Positions 1-11,727 are shown, counted from the stretch's first letter. The stretch: DNA of 64,000 nt from Pseudomonas sp. S30 (GCF_016518545.1 NZ_JACVTO010000008.1:178037-242036); one strand, 5' to 3'. Program-made: numbers and translations. The notes: generated by a model from the letters alone, not told the origin.

Positions 1-201
1 GAGCTGACCGACCTGGACTTCGCCGTTGGCACCGAGAGCCTGGAAGTGCGGCTGTTCGAGGAACACGAAATTCCCTGGGAGGCGTTGGCTTTTCGCACCG
101 TCACCCGGACATTAGAATGCTATTATCGCGACCGCATCGGGCAGCAGTTCCCCCTGGGTCATGAATACCTGCCGCCGATGCAGGTTTCGTCGTCCACCTA
201 G
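1..201 (+). CDS. NUDIX hydrolase, C-terminal fragment
   Basis: Frame 1 is open from the window edge to a TAG at 199-201, giving the last 66 residues of a protein whose start lies outside. The visible tail (a run like LFEEHEIPWEALAFRTV followed by LECYYRDR) resembles the C-terminus of the small pseudomonad NUDIX hydrolases that sit beside an L,D-transpeptidase gene. The Nudix box itself is not in the window, so the family call rests on tail similarity and context only. Confidence 0.65.
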   Translation, partial: ELTDLDFAVGTESLEVRLFEEHEIPWEALAFRTVTRTLECYYRDRIGQQFPLGHEYLPPMQVSSST

Positions 202-237
202 GCTTCAGACACAGCCGAGCTTTTCAGGATACGTTTC

Positions 238-810
238 ATGCGCTGGTTCCTCGCTCTCTTCTGCCTGTGCATGGCCTCGGTATCGCAGGCCGCGTTCACC
301 GAGACCATCATCCGCAAGCCGCTCACGGCGACGCCGTCCCAGCCTGCGCCGCTGCAACCCCTGCCAGCGCGCAGCGCCAGCCAGCCGCTGATCGACAAGG
401 TGCTGGTGCTCAAGTCCGAACGCCGCCTGCAACTGATCAGCCGCGGCGAACCGCTCAAGACCTACCGCATCTCCCTGGGCAAACAGCCCAAAGGGGCGAA
501 GGAACGCGAAGGCGACAAGCGCACGCCCGAAGGCTTCTACTGGCTCGATTGGCGCAAGGTCAGCGATCGCTACAACCTGGCGATGCACATTTCCTACCCG
601 AACATCAGCGACGCCGCCAAGGCGCGTCGGGATGGCGTCCCCGCCGGCAGCATGATCATGATCCATGGCACGCCGATCGACGAGCAGTACCCGGAATGGT
701 ACTTCCACACGCTGGACTGGACCGAAGGCTGCATCGCCATGCGCAACGCCGACATGCGCGAGGTGTGGAGCATGGTCAAGGACGGCACCATGATCGAGAT
801 CCGTCCCTGA
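238..810 (+). CDS. L,D-transpeptidase (YkuD domain), periplasmic
   Basis: This 190-residue protein starts with a signal peptide (MRWFLALFCLCMASVSQA) and carries a YkuD catalytic domain over about residues 50-190. The family signature is visible: His143 in MIMIHG and the catalytic Cys165 in TEGCIAMRN. YkuD enzymes form or edit 3-3 peptidoglycan cross-links or attach proteins to peptidoglycan in the periplasm. Which of these this one does cannot be told from sequence. The gene follows the NUDIX gene by 36 bases and runs tail to tail with tadA, 12 bases away. Confidence 0.93.
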   Translation: MRWFLALFCLCMASVSQAAFTETIIRKPLTATPSQPAPLQPLPARSASQPLIDKVLVLKSERRLQLISRGEPLKTYRISLGKQPKGAKEREGDKRTPEGFYWLDWRKVSDRYNLAMHISYPNISDAAKARRDGVPAGSMIMIHGTPIDEQYPEWYFHTLDWTEGCIAMRNADMREVWSMVKDGTMIEIRP

Positions 811-822
811 TCGCGTCCAGGC

Positions 823-1311
823 TCAGCCGCCCTGCGCCTTGGCTCGCCGGGCCTTGAAGAACTCGCTCAGAATCGCCCCGCACGCTTCGCCCAGTACCCC
901 ACCTTCGACCAGCACCCGATGGTTGAGGAAACCCTGGGTGAAGAACTGCCCCTGGCTCTGCACGATGCCTGCCTTGGGCTCCAGCGCGCCGAACACCACC
1001 CGCTCGATGCGCGAATGCACGATCAGCCCTGCGCACATGCTGCACGGCTCCAGGGTCACGTACAGCGTGCTGCCCGGCAGTCGGTAGTTGCGGACCGCCT
1101 GGGCCGCCGCACGAATGGCGACCATCTCGGCATGGGCGCTGGGGTCGCTGTCGCTGATCGGACGATTGAAGCCCTCCCCCAGCACCTGGCCCTGCTGCAC
1201 CAGCACCGCGCCCACCGGTACTTCGCCCAAGGCAGCGCCCTGGGCAGCGAGCTCCAGCGCCCGGCGCATGAAGTCCTCGTCGCGGCTGCGATCGATGATC
1301 CGTGGGCGCAT
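823..1311 (-). CDS. tadA: tRNA-specific adenosine deaminase TadA (CumB)
   Basis: This 162-residue zinc deaminase makes inosine at the wobble position (A34) of tRNA-Arg(ACG). Zinc ligands and catalytic residues are in place: His60 and Glu62 in the HAE motif, and Cys90 and Cys93 in PCSMC. The start ATG overlaps the last base of the cumA stop (TGATG), so the two genes are translationally coupled. In P. putida strains studied for manganese oxidation this downstream gene was called cumB, which is recalled knowledge. An internal ATG at residue 15 is a less likely start. Confidence 0.95.
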   Translation of the reverse strand: MRPRIIDRSRDEDFMRRALELAAQGAALGEVPVGAVLVQQGQVLGEGFNRPISDSDPSAHAEMVAIRAAAQAVRNYRLPGSTLYVTLEPCSMCAGLIVHSRIERVVFGALEPKAGIVQSQGQFFTQGFLNHRVLVEGGVLGEACGAILSEFFKARRAKAQGG

Positions 1312-2693
1312 CAGACCACCGCGATCGCGGCCATCAGGCCGGTTTCCATGTGGTCGATGACATGACAGTGGAACATCCAGGTGCCCGGGTTATCCGCCAC
1401 CAAGGCCACCTGGGCGCGCTCGTTGCGCCCCAGCAGGTAGGTGTCGGTGAACCACGGTTCGGTGATCTTGTGCCGGTTGGAGGCGATCACCTTGAAGCTC
1501 ATGCCATGCAGATGGATCGGATGCTGGTACTGGGTCATGTTCTTGAGCTCGAAGATATAGCTCTTGCCCTTCTTCAGGGTGGCGATGGGACGGTCGGCAC
1601 AGGTCTTGTCGGTGATGTCCCAGGCCTGGCCGTTGATCTGCCACAGGCTCGGCGGCCGACCGTTGTCGGTATTCACCGAGACCTTGCCGGCCCACTCGAA
1701 ATTGAAGTTGAGCTTCTCGGCGTTCTCCAGGTCCGGCTCGGCGATGGGGTTGGCCGGCAGGGCCTTGGGCCAATCCCCCGGAGCCTCAGTGCTGGGCACC
1801 GAGCGCAGCGTGCCCAGCCGCACGAAGCCGTCGCGCAGGGACACTTCCTCGCCCGCCTGGGGAATGCGCATGGCCAGGCAGATGCGCATGCCAGGGCCGA
1901 GCCAGTATTCGTCTTCCAGCGGCCGGGGCGTGATCGGGTTGCCGTCCAGGGCGTAGATCCTCGCCTCGACATTGCCCTTGAAGTTGATCCGGTAGGTCCA
2001 GGTGTTGTCCAGGTTGAGCAGGCGCACGCGCACCACCTGGCCGGCCGGCAGCTCGGTGACGGCCTCGGCCTGGCCATTGATGGTGATCAGGCGCCCGGCC
2101 GTGCCATTGCGCGCGGCTTCGCGCGGGACGCTGAAGGGCATGAAGGCGCCCTGCTCGTCCACGTGCCAGGTCTTGAGGCTCAGGGTGCGCTCATGGGCGA
2201 AGCCGGTGGGCTCGCGTTCTTCGACGATCAGCGGGCCGACCAGGCCTCTGCCGAGCTCTTCGGAACTGCTGACGTGGGGGTGATACCAGTAGCTGCCGGC
2301 ATCCGGCACGCGAAACTTGTAGTCGAAGTACTCGCCCGGCTTGACCGGCAGCTGCGAGACGTAGGGCACGCCGTCCATTTCCAGCGGCAGGCGGATGCCG
2401 TGCCAGTGGATGGTGGTTTCCACCGGCAGGTGATTGATGAAGCGCACCCGCAGCCAGGTGCCCTGCCGTACCCGCAGTTCGGTCCCCGGCGCCGAAGGCC
2501 CGAAGGCCCAGGCCTCGGTCTTGAAGCCGGGCACCAGCTCGACATCCAGGGGCGCGGCGATCAGCTCGTAGTCGTGCCCGGCGTTATCGTCGGCCACCTT
2601 GCCCAGCCAGTAGCGTGCCGCGCCGGTGGCGCCCAGGCCAACCACGACCAGGCCGGTCAGGCCCTTGAGCATTTGTCGACGGGTAAAGGACAT
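1311..2693 (-). CDS. cumA: multicopper oxidase CumA, Tat-exported
   Basis: This 460-residue periplasmic multicopper oxidase has a twin-arginine signal (TRRQMLKGL, Arg5-Arg6). All copper-binding blocks are visible: HWH at 96-98, HPH at 138-140, HPIHLHG near residue 400, and HCH at 442-444 with His448 and axial Met453. The start at 2693 is chosen because the Tat motif follows directly; the frame stays open for 76 more codons upstream but that part looks like non-coding DNA. CumA was first linked to Mn(II) oxidation in P. putida GB-1, and later work questioned that it is essential. The substrate here is unknown. Confidence 0.92.
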   Translation of the reverse strand: MSFTRRQMLKGLTGLVVVGLGATGAARYWLGKVADDNAGHDYELIAAPLDVELVPGFKTEAWAFGPSAPGTELRVRQGTWLRVRFINHLPVETTIHWHGIRLPLEMDGVPYVSQLPVKPGEYFDYKFRVPDAGSYWYHPHVSSSEELGRGLVGPLIVEEREPTGFAHERTLSLKTWHVDEQGAFMPFSVPREAARNGTAGRLITINGQAEAVTELPAGQVVRVRLLNLDNTWTYRINFKGNVEARIYALDGNPITPRPLEDEYWLGPGMRICLAMRIPQAGEEVSLRDGFVRLGTLRSVPSTEAPGDWPKALPANPIAEPDLENAEKLNFNFEWAGKVSVNTDNGRPPSLWQINGQAWDITDKTCADRPIATLKKGKSYIFELKNMTQYQHPIHLHGMSFKVIASNRHKITEPWFTDTYLLGRNERAQVALVADNPGTWMFHCHVIDHMETGLMAAIAVV

Positions 2694-2856
2694 CGGTGCA
2701 GGTACCTCGTGTATGGCCAGCGAGCGGCCATGGGGCCGGCAATCAAGGGCGAATACGATACACCTGCAACTGAGAAAGATTAAGTGCGCGATTGTCACGT
2801 CTTTTCGCGCACTCGCGGCGTCCACGGCCCGCCAGCCATGCAGGCCAGCGGCGTGA

Positions 2857-4815
2857 TCAGCTGTACTGCGCCTGCCCCTTGGCCAGCGCACGGCGATAAC
2901 GCATGCCACCGAGCAGGCCACCGCTCAGCGACTCGCGCAGGGCCTGGTACTCGGCGCTGTCCGGCTCGACCTGGCACGCCTGCTCGCACCAGTACACCGC
3001 ACGCGGGTACTGGTCGCCCAGTGGGCAGTCCTCGGCCCGGTAGTACTCGACCAGCACGCGCATCGGTTCGGGCCAGCCACCCCCGGCGAAAGCTTCGAGC
3101 ATCGCCAGGTTGCGCCGCACCCGAGGCGAATCGACCCGGTGGTCGGCCAGGTAGCTGCCCAGACCGAGGAAGCAGTTGAGCGCGCGGTTATAGGCACGCT
3201 GGGTGATCTGCTCCTGCCCCATCAGCAGGCCCAGGCAGTCCAGCTCGGCGTCGTTGCCCATGTCGCGCAAGGTCTGCACGTCCATGCCAGGCAGGCCACC
3301 GGCTTCCACCCCCCGATCGCACACGGCGCTGAGGTTATACAAGGCCCGCGAAAAACCGTGCGCGCCGGCCTGCCGATAGGCCTCGAGGGCGACCAGCGGG
3401 TCGCTGTCCTCGTGCAGGCTCGCCCAGGCGAACTGCATTTCCGGCACCCCACGCGAGGCTGCGTACTGGACCATCGGTCGCAGCACGGTGGCCTGTACCG
3501 ACTCGTCGAAGGCGTAGTACAGGTCGTTGAATGGACACAGCCCCTCGGGCTCGGGCATCGGTCCCAGGTCCAGCGCGCAGGCGTACCATTCCCGGGCGAC
3601 CAGCGCGTCCTGCTGCACCCCGCACCAGCCGGTGTCGCACAGCATGCCGTAGAGTACAGCGCCGAACGGCGACGACAGCCGCGAGTTCAAGGCGACCTGC
3701 CCCAACCAGGGCTCCATGGCGATCTGGACCGCCGTGTGCAGCATGCGCACGAGCACGCGTTCCTCGACCCGCAGGGTCGGAACCTGCGCCAGGGCCTGGA
3801 CGAAATACTCGCGAGCGTGCGCGGCATCGCCGGCCAACCAGGCCAGCTCGCCCAGCCGGACCTGCACGGCGGCCTTGGCCAGCACACCGAGCGGCAGTCG
3901 CAACAACTGCTGGCCACGCTCGAAAGCGGCCTGCACCGCGGCGGGTTCATCGGTATCGACGTTGTCTTCGTCCAGCGCGTCCAGCCAGGCGATCAGGCGC
4001 AGGTCGTTGCGCTGGGACTCGTCGAGCTTGGCGGCCATGGGCGAGTCGGCCAGCCAGAGGATTTCTTCATGGCTGCCGCCCCAGCGCGGCGTCGACAACT
4101 GAGCGAAGATCTGCAGCGCACTCGCGCCGACCGCTGCGCCCTGCAGGGCCTGCAGCAACCACAGGAAACCCTCGGGCTCGCCCTCGGCGCGAGGATGCGA
4201 ACGCATCACCCCGGCCAATGGTTCCGGAGCCGTGCTCGCCAGTGCCGGTACTGGCCCCAACTCAGGCCAGCGCGCTTGGGCAGCACCGGGGATACTGCCC
4301 AGGTACTGAAGAGCGTCCGCCGTCAGCTCGCCCTTGAACCAGGCCTGCAACCACTCTGGCTCGCCCAGCACCATCACGTTGCGCATCAGCACCATCGCCA
4401 GCACCCAGGGCAGCGGATGTCGCTGCACCAGGTCCATCGCCGTGAACAGCAGCGCAGCCTGGGCCAGGCCAGCGTCCTGCCGATCGGCCTCGCTCACCTC
4501 AGCTGCCAGGCCTTGCCCGCGCGCCTGGTTGGCGACCTGCTCCCACATCAGGCACGCGACCAGATCCGGCCACACACTCTCAGGACACGCCAGACGCCAG
4601 CGTGGCAGCAGATCGGCGTAGTGATGGTGGCGCTGTGCGGCCTGCTGGAGGTGGGCACAGAGATTGACCAGGCGCTCTTCGCTGGCGGCATCGGAGGCGC
4701 GCAGCAGCGCTTGCAGGGCCGCATCGACGCTCTCGAATCGACCTGCCAGGAAATCGACGATGGCGGCAGGAAGACAATCGGCGAGGGAAGCTTCGACGCT
4801 GTGGGACGGAATCAT
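2857..4815 (-). CDS. hypothetical protein, possible Sel1/TPR-like helical repeats
   Basis: I do not recognise this 652-residue protein. It has no signal peptide and is rich in Ala and Leu. The C-terminal half has helix-pair segments (for example a run containing EAYRQAGAHGFSRALYNLS, and AVYWCEQACQVEPDSAEY near the end) that look like degenerate Sel1 or TPR repeats. The start ATG at 4815 has an AAGAGG ribosome-binding site seven bases upstream. The frame is open for 127 more codons upstream, but that stretch is low in coding character. Codon use is typical of the chromosome. It lies between cumA and the autotransporter and looks like an accessory gene. Confidence 0.7.
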   Translation of the reverse strand: MIPSHSVEASLADCLPAAIVDFLAGRFESVDAALQALLRASDAASEERLVNLCAHLQQAAQRHHHYADLLPRWRLACPESVWPDLVACLMWEQVANQARGQGLAAEVSEADRQDAGLAQAALLFTAMDLVQRHPLPWVLAMVLMRNVMVLGEPEWLQAWFKGELTADALQYLGSIPGAAQARWPELGPVPALASTAPEPLAGVMRSHPRAEGEPEGFLWLLQALQGAAVGASALQIFAQLSTPRWGGSHEEILWLADSPMAAKLDESQRNDLRLIAWLDALDEDNVDTDEPAAVQAAFERGQQLLRLPLGVLAKAAVQVRLGELAWLAGDAAHAREYFVQALAQVPTLRVEERVLVRMLHTAVQIAMEPWLGQVALNSRLSSPFGAVLYGMLCDTGWCGVQQDALVAREWYACALDLGPMPEPEGLCPFNDLYYAFDESVQATVLRPMVQYAASRGVPEMQFAWASLHEDSDPLVALEAYRQAGAHGFSRALYNLSAVCDRGVEAGGLPGMDVQTLRDMGNDAELDCLGLLMGQEQITQRAYNRALNCFLGLGSYLADHRVDSPRVRRNLAMLEAFAGGGWPEPMRVLVEYYRAEDCPLGDQYPRAVYWCEQACQVEPDSAEYQALRESLSGGLLGGMRYRRALAKGQAQYS

Positions 4816-5482
4816 GGGCAACCTCTTGGCTGGGCACAGGCGCTGTCCAGGGTGGCCTGTGCTGACGAATCGTTGGTGGCGCGGCCAGGTGATGAAGACA
4901 GGCCCAGCGCGCTCAAGGGTTGACCGTTTTACCGGGCGATGGTGCCCGTCGCAAGGCAACGGCGGCGCTCCTGACCGGCATTGCGACCTCGCCGACGCCA
5001 GCGCGATGCAGTGAGCTGGGCTCCAGTAAGGGTTCGGACGGTTCAGCCGCCCCATCACAGCGAAGTTCGAGCAGCCTGGATTTGGGAAAGCTTCGGACTC
5101 ATCGACGTACACATCAGCAATAGCAAGCGGGAGATGCCAAGGCAGCTCTTTTTTGCAAGTTGGCCAGGGGTATGATTGAAAGCCCGGATCATGCAAAATG
5201 GCATTTAGACATCATCTGAAAAAGGCTCATCTGGGTGTTCGCCCCTGGCGCCAGCGTCCCGGTCAGAAGCGCCCCGCTCGGAGCAGCCTCACGGATCATG
5301 CATAGCCAACCGGTTCGTGACAGCCCTACTGCCGAAGTCTTCGACTGCGTGTAGCCCCACTCACGTGATGTAAACGAGCACCCGCTTGAATCAGCACTTC
5401 AATGACACGCTGGCATGGATGCCAACACTGACGCTAGCGCGCAGGTTGCGTCCGGTCGGTACCGCCCTGTAAGGATACTGCT
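4816..5482. other. intergenic region between divergent genes
   Basis: This 667-base stretch separates the divergent hypothetical gene and autotransporter. It has lower GC than its flanks and must hold both promoters. I found no convincing gene, terminator or operator in it. The only clear signal is AAGGAT at about 5473-5478, the probable ribosome-binding site of the autotransporter. Confidence 0.5.
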
Positions 5483-7780
5483 TTGACCCTTTTCCCTCTG
5501 CGCCGCTCGCTGTTGGCGCTGTCCGTGGCAGCCGTCTCGGCCCCGCTCCACGCCGCACCTGCACCCGACTTGAACTACGATCTCAGCTCGGGGGACTACC
5601 GCGTCAGTGGTGCAGCGTTCAACAACGCCACCTTCTTCGGCACCTCGCAGAACACCGGCGTCTCGATGACAAGCACGAGCCTGACAGGTGATCTGAGCAA
5701 TCGAGGCACGATCAATCGCGCGGCTTCCGGCCCTGGCGACTTCCCGACCGGGATTTCCCTGCTCCTCAATTCCACCGTCGCAGGTAATATCGTCAACGAA
5801 GGCGCTATCACGGTGAGCGGCGAAGCAGCCTCGGGGTTGGACCTCTATGGGGCGACGATCACGGGCGAGGTGAACAACAACGGCAGCATCACGGTCACCG
5901 GCAAAAGCGCGGAAGGCATGCTGATCACCTCGACACAGGCGCGCATCAACAATACGGGCACCATTATCGCCAGCGGCGTCGATTCTGCGGGGATCGAGTT
6001 GGACAACGCCAGTTTCACTGGATATCCGTCAGCCACTACCAACCAGTCCTATATCAACAACAGTGGAACTGTATCTGCAGAGGGCGTGGGCATTCACGTT
6101 GTCAGCATGACCACCTCCAACAGATCCTTGAGCATCACCCAGACCAGCGGGCTGATCGAGGGAGGCCAGGCGGCGATTCAGGTCGAGGACAACGTTCCAG
6201 AGACCACCTTCTACTGGCGAGGCGGAACCGTGAAGGGAGATATTCAGGGTCTTACCGGTGTGCTGGTCAAAGGAGACGTGCAGTTCGACGGCTCGACGCT
6301 GCGCAGCAAGTACGTCGATATCGCCGAGGCTCGCCTGACATTGCTGCGCCCGCAGACGACGATCGTCGGCGACCTCGATCTGGACAGCGACGCCGCTCGC
6401 CTGCGCCTGCTGCTGGACAACACGACACGGCCTGATGCCGCGATCCTGAAGGTCACCGGTAACACCTTCTTCGCCCAAGGCAGCCAGATCGAACTGCAAG
6501 CACGCTCCGACGATTTCCGCACCCCGACTCAAGGCACCCGCTATACCCTCATCAACTCTGGCACCTGGGAAGAACCGGGAAACCTCTCGGTCGTCTCTTC
6601 CTCTGCGCTGCTCGAGGTGAAGACCTTCGGCATCGAGGGCCAGGACGTGAAGGCCACGGTGGTGACCCGCAGCGACGAGACGATCACCCAGGAACTGGAG
6701 CAGGCCAACGGCTCGGCCAATGCCATCGGCATCGTCAAGCCGCTGAAGAACAGCCTCATGGCCCAGCTGGACGACAGCGACCCGGTCTTCCAGCAGTTCG
6801 CCAGCGCCGCCACTGCACAGGAACTGGCGCGACTGTCCGAAACCCTCACACCGGACGTCAGCCGTGGCGTGATACACGCCGCGACCAACAGCCAGAACCT
6901 GGTCGCCAATACCCTCGCTCGACGCGCCAGCGCCGCACGCGACGACCTGTCTGCCGACCGCGCCCAGCGCCAGAAAGGCGTGTGGCTGCAAGCGCTCTCC
7001 AGCGACGCCGACCAGGACCGACGCCATGGGGTAGACGGCTATGCTGCCAACAGCCATGGCATCGCCGTGGGCGCGGACGGCAAGCTCGATGCCGATACCA
7101 CGCTGGGCCTGGCGTACAGCTATTTGTCCAGCAACGTCAAATCCGACCTGGGGCACAAGACCGACGTCACTGGCCATGCACTGACGCTGTACGGCAACTG
7201 GAGACATGACAACCTCTTCGTCGACACGTCGCTGATGTACGGCTGGAACGACAATGCCTCCAAGCGCTCCGTCGCCGGCACCCGTGCCAAGGCCGACTAC
7301 GACAGCGAGATCTTCGGCGTCAACGCCTTGGTCGGCTACACCTTGCGCCTCGACGGGCAGTGGCTGCTCGAACCTCAGGTCGGTGCACGTTATGCCAGGG
7401 TGTCGATCGACGCCTACCGGGAGAAAGGCAGCTCGGCAGCCCTCGATGTCGGCAGTCAGCGCTACGAGATCGGCGAAATGGGCGCAGGCGCGCGTCTGGC
7501 CGCCGCATTCGCCGTGGGCGCGGGCAGCCTGGAGCCGGAAGCCAGGTTGATGGCCTGGCATGACTTCATCGCCGACAGGGTGGGCACCACTTCCACGTTC
7601 GTGCTCGGCGGCACGCCTTTCACGACCCAAGGCGCCACACCGGCCCGCGACAGCTACGAGCTGGGCCTTGGCGCGAACTACCGCCTCGGCGCGTGGAGCG
7701 TCGGCGGCACCTACAACCATGTGGCCAGCAGTGGCTTCGACGCCGATAACTTCACGGCGAACGTGCGGTACGCGTTCTGA
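5483..7780 (+). CDS. autotransporter (type V secretion) with beta-repeat passenger
   Basis: This 765-residue protein starts at TTG, preceded by AAGGAT. A signal peptide ends near HAAPAPD at residue 26. Residues about 30-260 form an Asn/Gly/Thr-rich passenger with repeated short motifs (INNTGTI, VNNNGSITV, INNSGTV) typical of a pertactin-like beta-helix. Residues about 490-765 are an autotransporter beta-barrel ending in aromatic-rich strands and the terminal phenylalanine (VRYAF) used for outer-membrane assembly. It should secrete or display its passenger at the surface. No protease catalytic motif was seen, so an adhesin-like role is the better guess. It is an isolated accessory gene. Confidence 0.9.
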   Translation: MTLFPLRRSLLALSVAAVSAPLHAAPAPDLNYDLSSGDYRVSGAAFNNATFFGTSQNTGVSMTSTSLTGDLSNRGTINRAASGPGDFPTGISLLLNSTVAGNIVNEGAITVSGEAASGLDLYGATITGEVNNNGSITVTGKSAEGMLITSTQARINNTGTIIASGVDSAGIELDNASFTGYPSATTNQSYINNSGTVSAEGVGIHVVSMTTSNRSLSITQTSGLIEGGQAAIQVEDNVPETTFYWRGGTVKGDIQGLTGVLVKGDVQFDGSTLRSKYVDIAEARLTLLRPQTTIVGDLDLDSDAARLRLLLDNTTRPDAAILKVTGNTFFAQGSQIELQARSDDFRTPTQGTRYTLINSGTWEEPGNLSVVSSSALLEVKTFGIEGQDVKATVVTRSDETITQELEQANGSANAIGIVKPLKNSLMAQLDDSDPVFQQFASAATAQELARLSETLTPDVSRGVIHAATNSQNLVANTLARRASAARDDLSADRAQRQKGVWLQALSSDADQDRRHGVDGYAANSHGIAVGADGKLDADTTLGLAYSYLSSNVKSDLGHKTDVTGHALTLYGNWRHDNLFVDTSLMYGWNDNASKRSVAGTRAKADYDSEIFGVNALVGYTLRLDGQWLLEPQVGARYARVSIDAYREKGSSAALDVGSQRYEIGEMGAGARLAAAFAVGAGSLEPEARLMAWHDFIADRVGTTSTFVLGGTPFTTQGATPARDSYELGLGANYRLGAWSVGGTYNHVASSGFDADNFTANVRYAF

Positions 7781-7863
7781 GGGAGCAGGTCATAACGCGC
7801 GGATGCTGACACCCCTCTTGCAGAGGAGCGGCTTGGCGCTGCCTGAACTGCCAGATGCAAGAA

Positions 7864-7883
7864 GCCCGCAATCATGCGGGCTC
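7864..7883. terminator. hairpin between autotransporter and guaA
   Basis: AGCCCGCA (7864-7871) pairs with TGCGGGCT (7876-7883) across a four-base loop. It lies between the convergent autotransporter and guaA genes and is followed by short T-rich sequence in both directions, so it can serve either. Confidence 0.65.
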
Positions 7884-7908
7884 CTTGGTTACGCTGACAA
7901 AGTGAAGA

Positions 7909-9486
7909 TCACTCCCACTCAATCGTCGCCGGCGGCTTGCTCGACACGTCGTAGGTCACCCGCGAGATCCCTTCGATCTCGTTGATGATGCGTCCGCTGA
8001 CGGTCTCCAGCAGCTCGTAGGGCAGGTGCGCCCAGCGTGCGGTCATGAAGTCCACGGTTTCCACCGCGCGCAGGGCCACGACCCAGGCGTAGCGGCGGCC
8101 GTCGCCGACCACGCCGACCGATTTCACCGGCTGGAACACCACGAACGCCTGGCTGGTCTTGTGGTACCAGTCGGCCTTGCGCAGCTCCTCGATGAAGATG
8201 TGATCGGCGCGGCGCAGGATGTCCGCGTACTCCTTCTTCACCTCGCCGAGGATCCGTACACCCAGGCCCGGGCCAGGGAATGGGTGGCGGTAGACCATGT
8301 CGTACGGCAGGCCCAGCTCGAGGCCGATCTTGCGTACTTCGTCCTTGAACAGCTCGCGCAGCGGCTCGACCAGCTTGAGGTTCATTTCCTCCGGCAGGCC
8401 GCCCACGTTATGGTGCGACTTGATCACGTGGGCCTTGCCGCTCTTGGCGCCGGCCGATTCGATCACGTCGGGGTAGATGGTGCCCTGGGCGAGGAACTGG
8501 ATGTTGTGCAGCTTGCTGGCCTCGGCATCGAACACGTCGATGAAGGTCCGGCCGATGATCTTGCGCTTCTTCTCCGGATCGGCTTCGCCGGCCAGGTTGC
8601 CGAGGAATTGGGCTTCGGCATCGGCACGGATCACCTTGACGCCCATGTTCTCCTTGAACATGGCCATCACCTGGTCGCCTTCGTGCAGGCGCAGCAGGCC
8701 GTTGTCGACGAACACGCAGGTCAGCTGATCGCCGATGGCGCGGTGCAGCAGTGCGGCGACCACCGAGCTGTCGACGCCGCCGGAGAGGCCCAGCAGCACG
8801 TTGGCCGAACCGACCTGCTCACGGACCTGGGCGATGGCGTCCTCGACGATGTTCGACGGCGTCCACAGGGCCTCGCAGCCGCAGATGTCCTGGACGAAAC
8901 GCGAGAGGATGCGACCGCCCTGCTTGGTGTGGGTCACTTCCGGGTGGAACTGCACGCCGTAGTAGCCACGGGCGTCGTCGAACATGCCGGCGATCGGGCA
9001 GCTCGGGGTGCTGGCCAGGACGTGGAAGTCGGCCGGCATCTGGGTGACCTTGTCGCCGTGGCTCATCCACACATCCAGGCCCAGCACGCCGTCGGCGTCG
9101 ATGTGGTCTTCGATGCCGTCGAGCAGGCGGCTCTTGCCGACCACGTCGACGCGGGCATAGCCGAACTCGCGCAGCTCGGAACCGGCGACCTTGCCGCCCA
9201 TCTGCTCGGCCATGGTCTGCATGCCGTAGCAGATGCCCAGCACCGGCACCTTCAGGTCGAACACCGCCTGCGGCGCGCGCGGGCTGTTGGCTTCGTGAAC
9301 CGACTCGGGACCACCGGCGAGGATGATGCCGCGCGGGTTGAATTCGCGAATCGCGTCATCGTCCATGTCGAACGGATGCAGTTCGCAGTACACGCCGATC
9401 TCGCGCACGCGGCGGGCGATCAGCTGGGTGTACTGCGAGCCGAAGTCGAGGATCAGGATGCGGTGGGCGTGAATGTCGAGGGCCAT
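7909..9486 (-). CDS. guaA: GMP synthase (glutamine-hydrolysing)
   Basis: This 525-residue enzyme aminates XMP to GMP with glutamine and ATP. The N-terminal class I amidotransferase domain carries the nucleophile in GICYGMQTM. The ATP-pyrophosphatase domain has the P-loop [10 protein letters not shown] near residue 230, and the C-terminal dimerisation domain ends in TIEWE, as is usual for GuaA. It lies 120 bases downstream of guaB on the same strand, the normal purine arrangement in Pseudomonas. The gap holds a short GCTTG/CAAGC repeat-like sequence but no strong terminator. Confidence 0.98.
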   Translation of the reverse strand: MALDIHAHRILILDFGSQYTQLIARRVREIGVYCELHPFDMDDDAIREFNPRGIILAGGPESVHEANSPRAPQAVFDLKVPVLGICYGMQTMAEQMGGKVAGSELREFGYARVDVVGKSRLLDGIEDHIDADGVLGLDVWMSHGDKVTQMPADFHVLASTPSCPIAGMFDDARGYYGVQFHPEVTHTKQGGRILSRFVQDICGCEALWTPSNIVEDAIAQVREQVGSANVLLGLSGGVDSSVVAALLHRAIGDQLTCVFVDNGLLRLHEGDQVMAMFKENMGVKVIRADAEAQFLGNLAGEADPEKKRKIIGRTFIDVFDAEASKLHNIQFLAQGTIYPDVIESAGAKSGKAHVIKSHHNVGGLPEEMNLKLVEPLRELFKDEVRKIGLELGLPYDMVYRHPFPGPGLGVRILGEVKKEYADILRRADHIFIEELRKADWYHKTSQAFVVFQPVKSVGVVGDGRRYAWVVALRAVETVDFMTARWAHLPYELLETVSGRIINEIEGISRVTYDVSSKPPATIEWE

Positions 9487-9606
9487 GGGGGGATCTCTGA
9501 TTCAGCTGCGAGCTTGAAGCTGCAAGCAGCAAGTTGATCGGGGGAAAAAACACGATGGCCGCGTCAACGCAGCCATCGTTTGGAGCATAGCGCCAGAACC
9601 TGCGCC

Positions 9607-11169
<1,563 letters not shown>

Positions 11170-11727
11170 TCAGCCGCCGACGTGCTCGACGCGCACCACC
11201 GCCACCGGCTGGTCCAGCCAGTCGGCGAAGCTGTCGAGAAACGCCTGGGTGAAGCCGGCATCGCCCCAGTTGTTGAAGATGAACCCCAGGTTGGAGAAGG
11301 CGCAGGGTTGCAGGTAGAGAAACCCGTTGATGTCGTCTTCGAAGCCGCACAGCGGGCAGGTGAAATTGTCGCTGAGCGCAGGCATCCACTCTTCAAGGCT
11401 CTCGAACAACGGCTCGCCGACCTCACGGCGACACTGCGGGCAGCCCGCCTCTTCCAGGAAGCCGTTGGTGGGGGTGTAGATGCAGCGCTTGAGCATCACC
11501 TCCAGGCCATTGACCGGCTCGCCGAACGGCAGCAGCTCGGGTCGCAGCGCCACCCGGCGCGCCCCTTCGCCCAGCGCGTAGCCCATGCGATTGCCGGTAC
11601 GTCCACAGGTGCTCAGCGCTTCCTGCACCACTTTCTCGCGCACCAGCCAGCGCAGGATCGCCCGGGCGCGCGCTTCGTGAAACGGGACGGTGGACTGTTT
11701 GGGAACGATGATGCTCTGGCTGGACAT
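11170..11727 (-). CDS. conserved hypothetical protein with Cys-pair (zinc-ribbon-like) motifs
   Basis: This 185-residue soluble protein contains two CxxC pairs, CPQC near residue 122 and CPLC near 150, plus single cysteines at CGRTG and CIYTP, suggesting a metal-binding ribbon. It has no signal peptide or membrane segment. Similar pseudomonad proteins next to guaB have been annotated as a 'sugar ABC transporter ATPase', but no Walker motif is present and that name is not supported. Function unknown. It lies upstream of guaB on the same strand. Confidence 0.8.
   Translation of the reverse strand: MSSQSIIVPKQSTVPFHEARARAILRWLVREKVVQEALSTCGRTGNRMGYALGEGARRVALRPELLPFGEPVNGLEVMLKRCIYTPTNGFLEEAGCPQCRREVGEPLFESLEEWMPALSDNFTCPLCGFEDDINGFLYLQPCAFSNLGFIFNNWGDAGFTQAFLDSFADWLDQPVAVVRVEHVGG

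Noticed and set aside
11170..11727. 'Sugar ABC transporter ATPase' as a name for the protein upstream of guaB
   Set aside because: No Walker A, signature or Walker B motif is present; only Cys pairs are seen.
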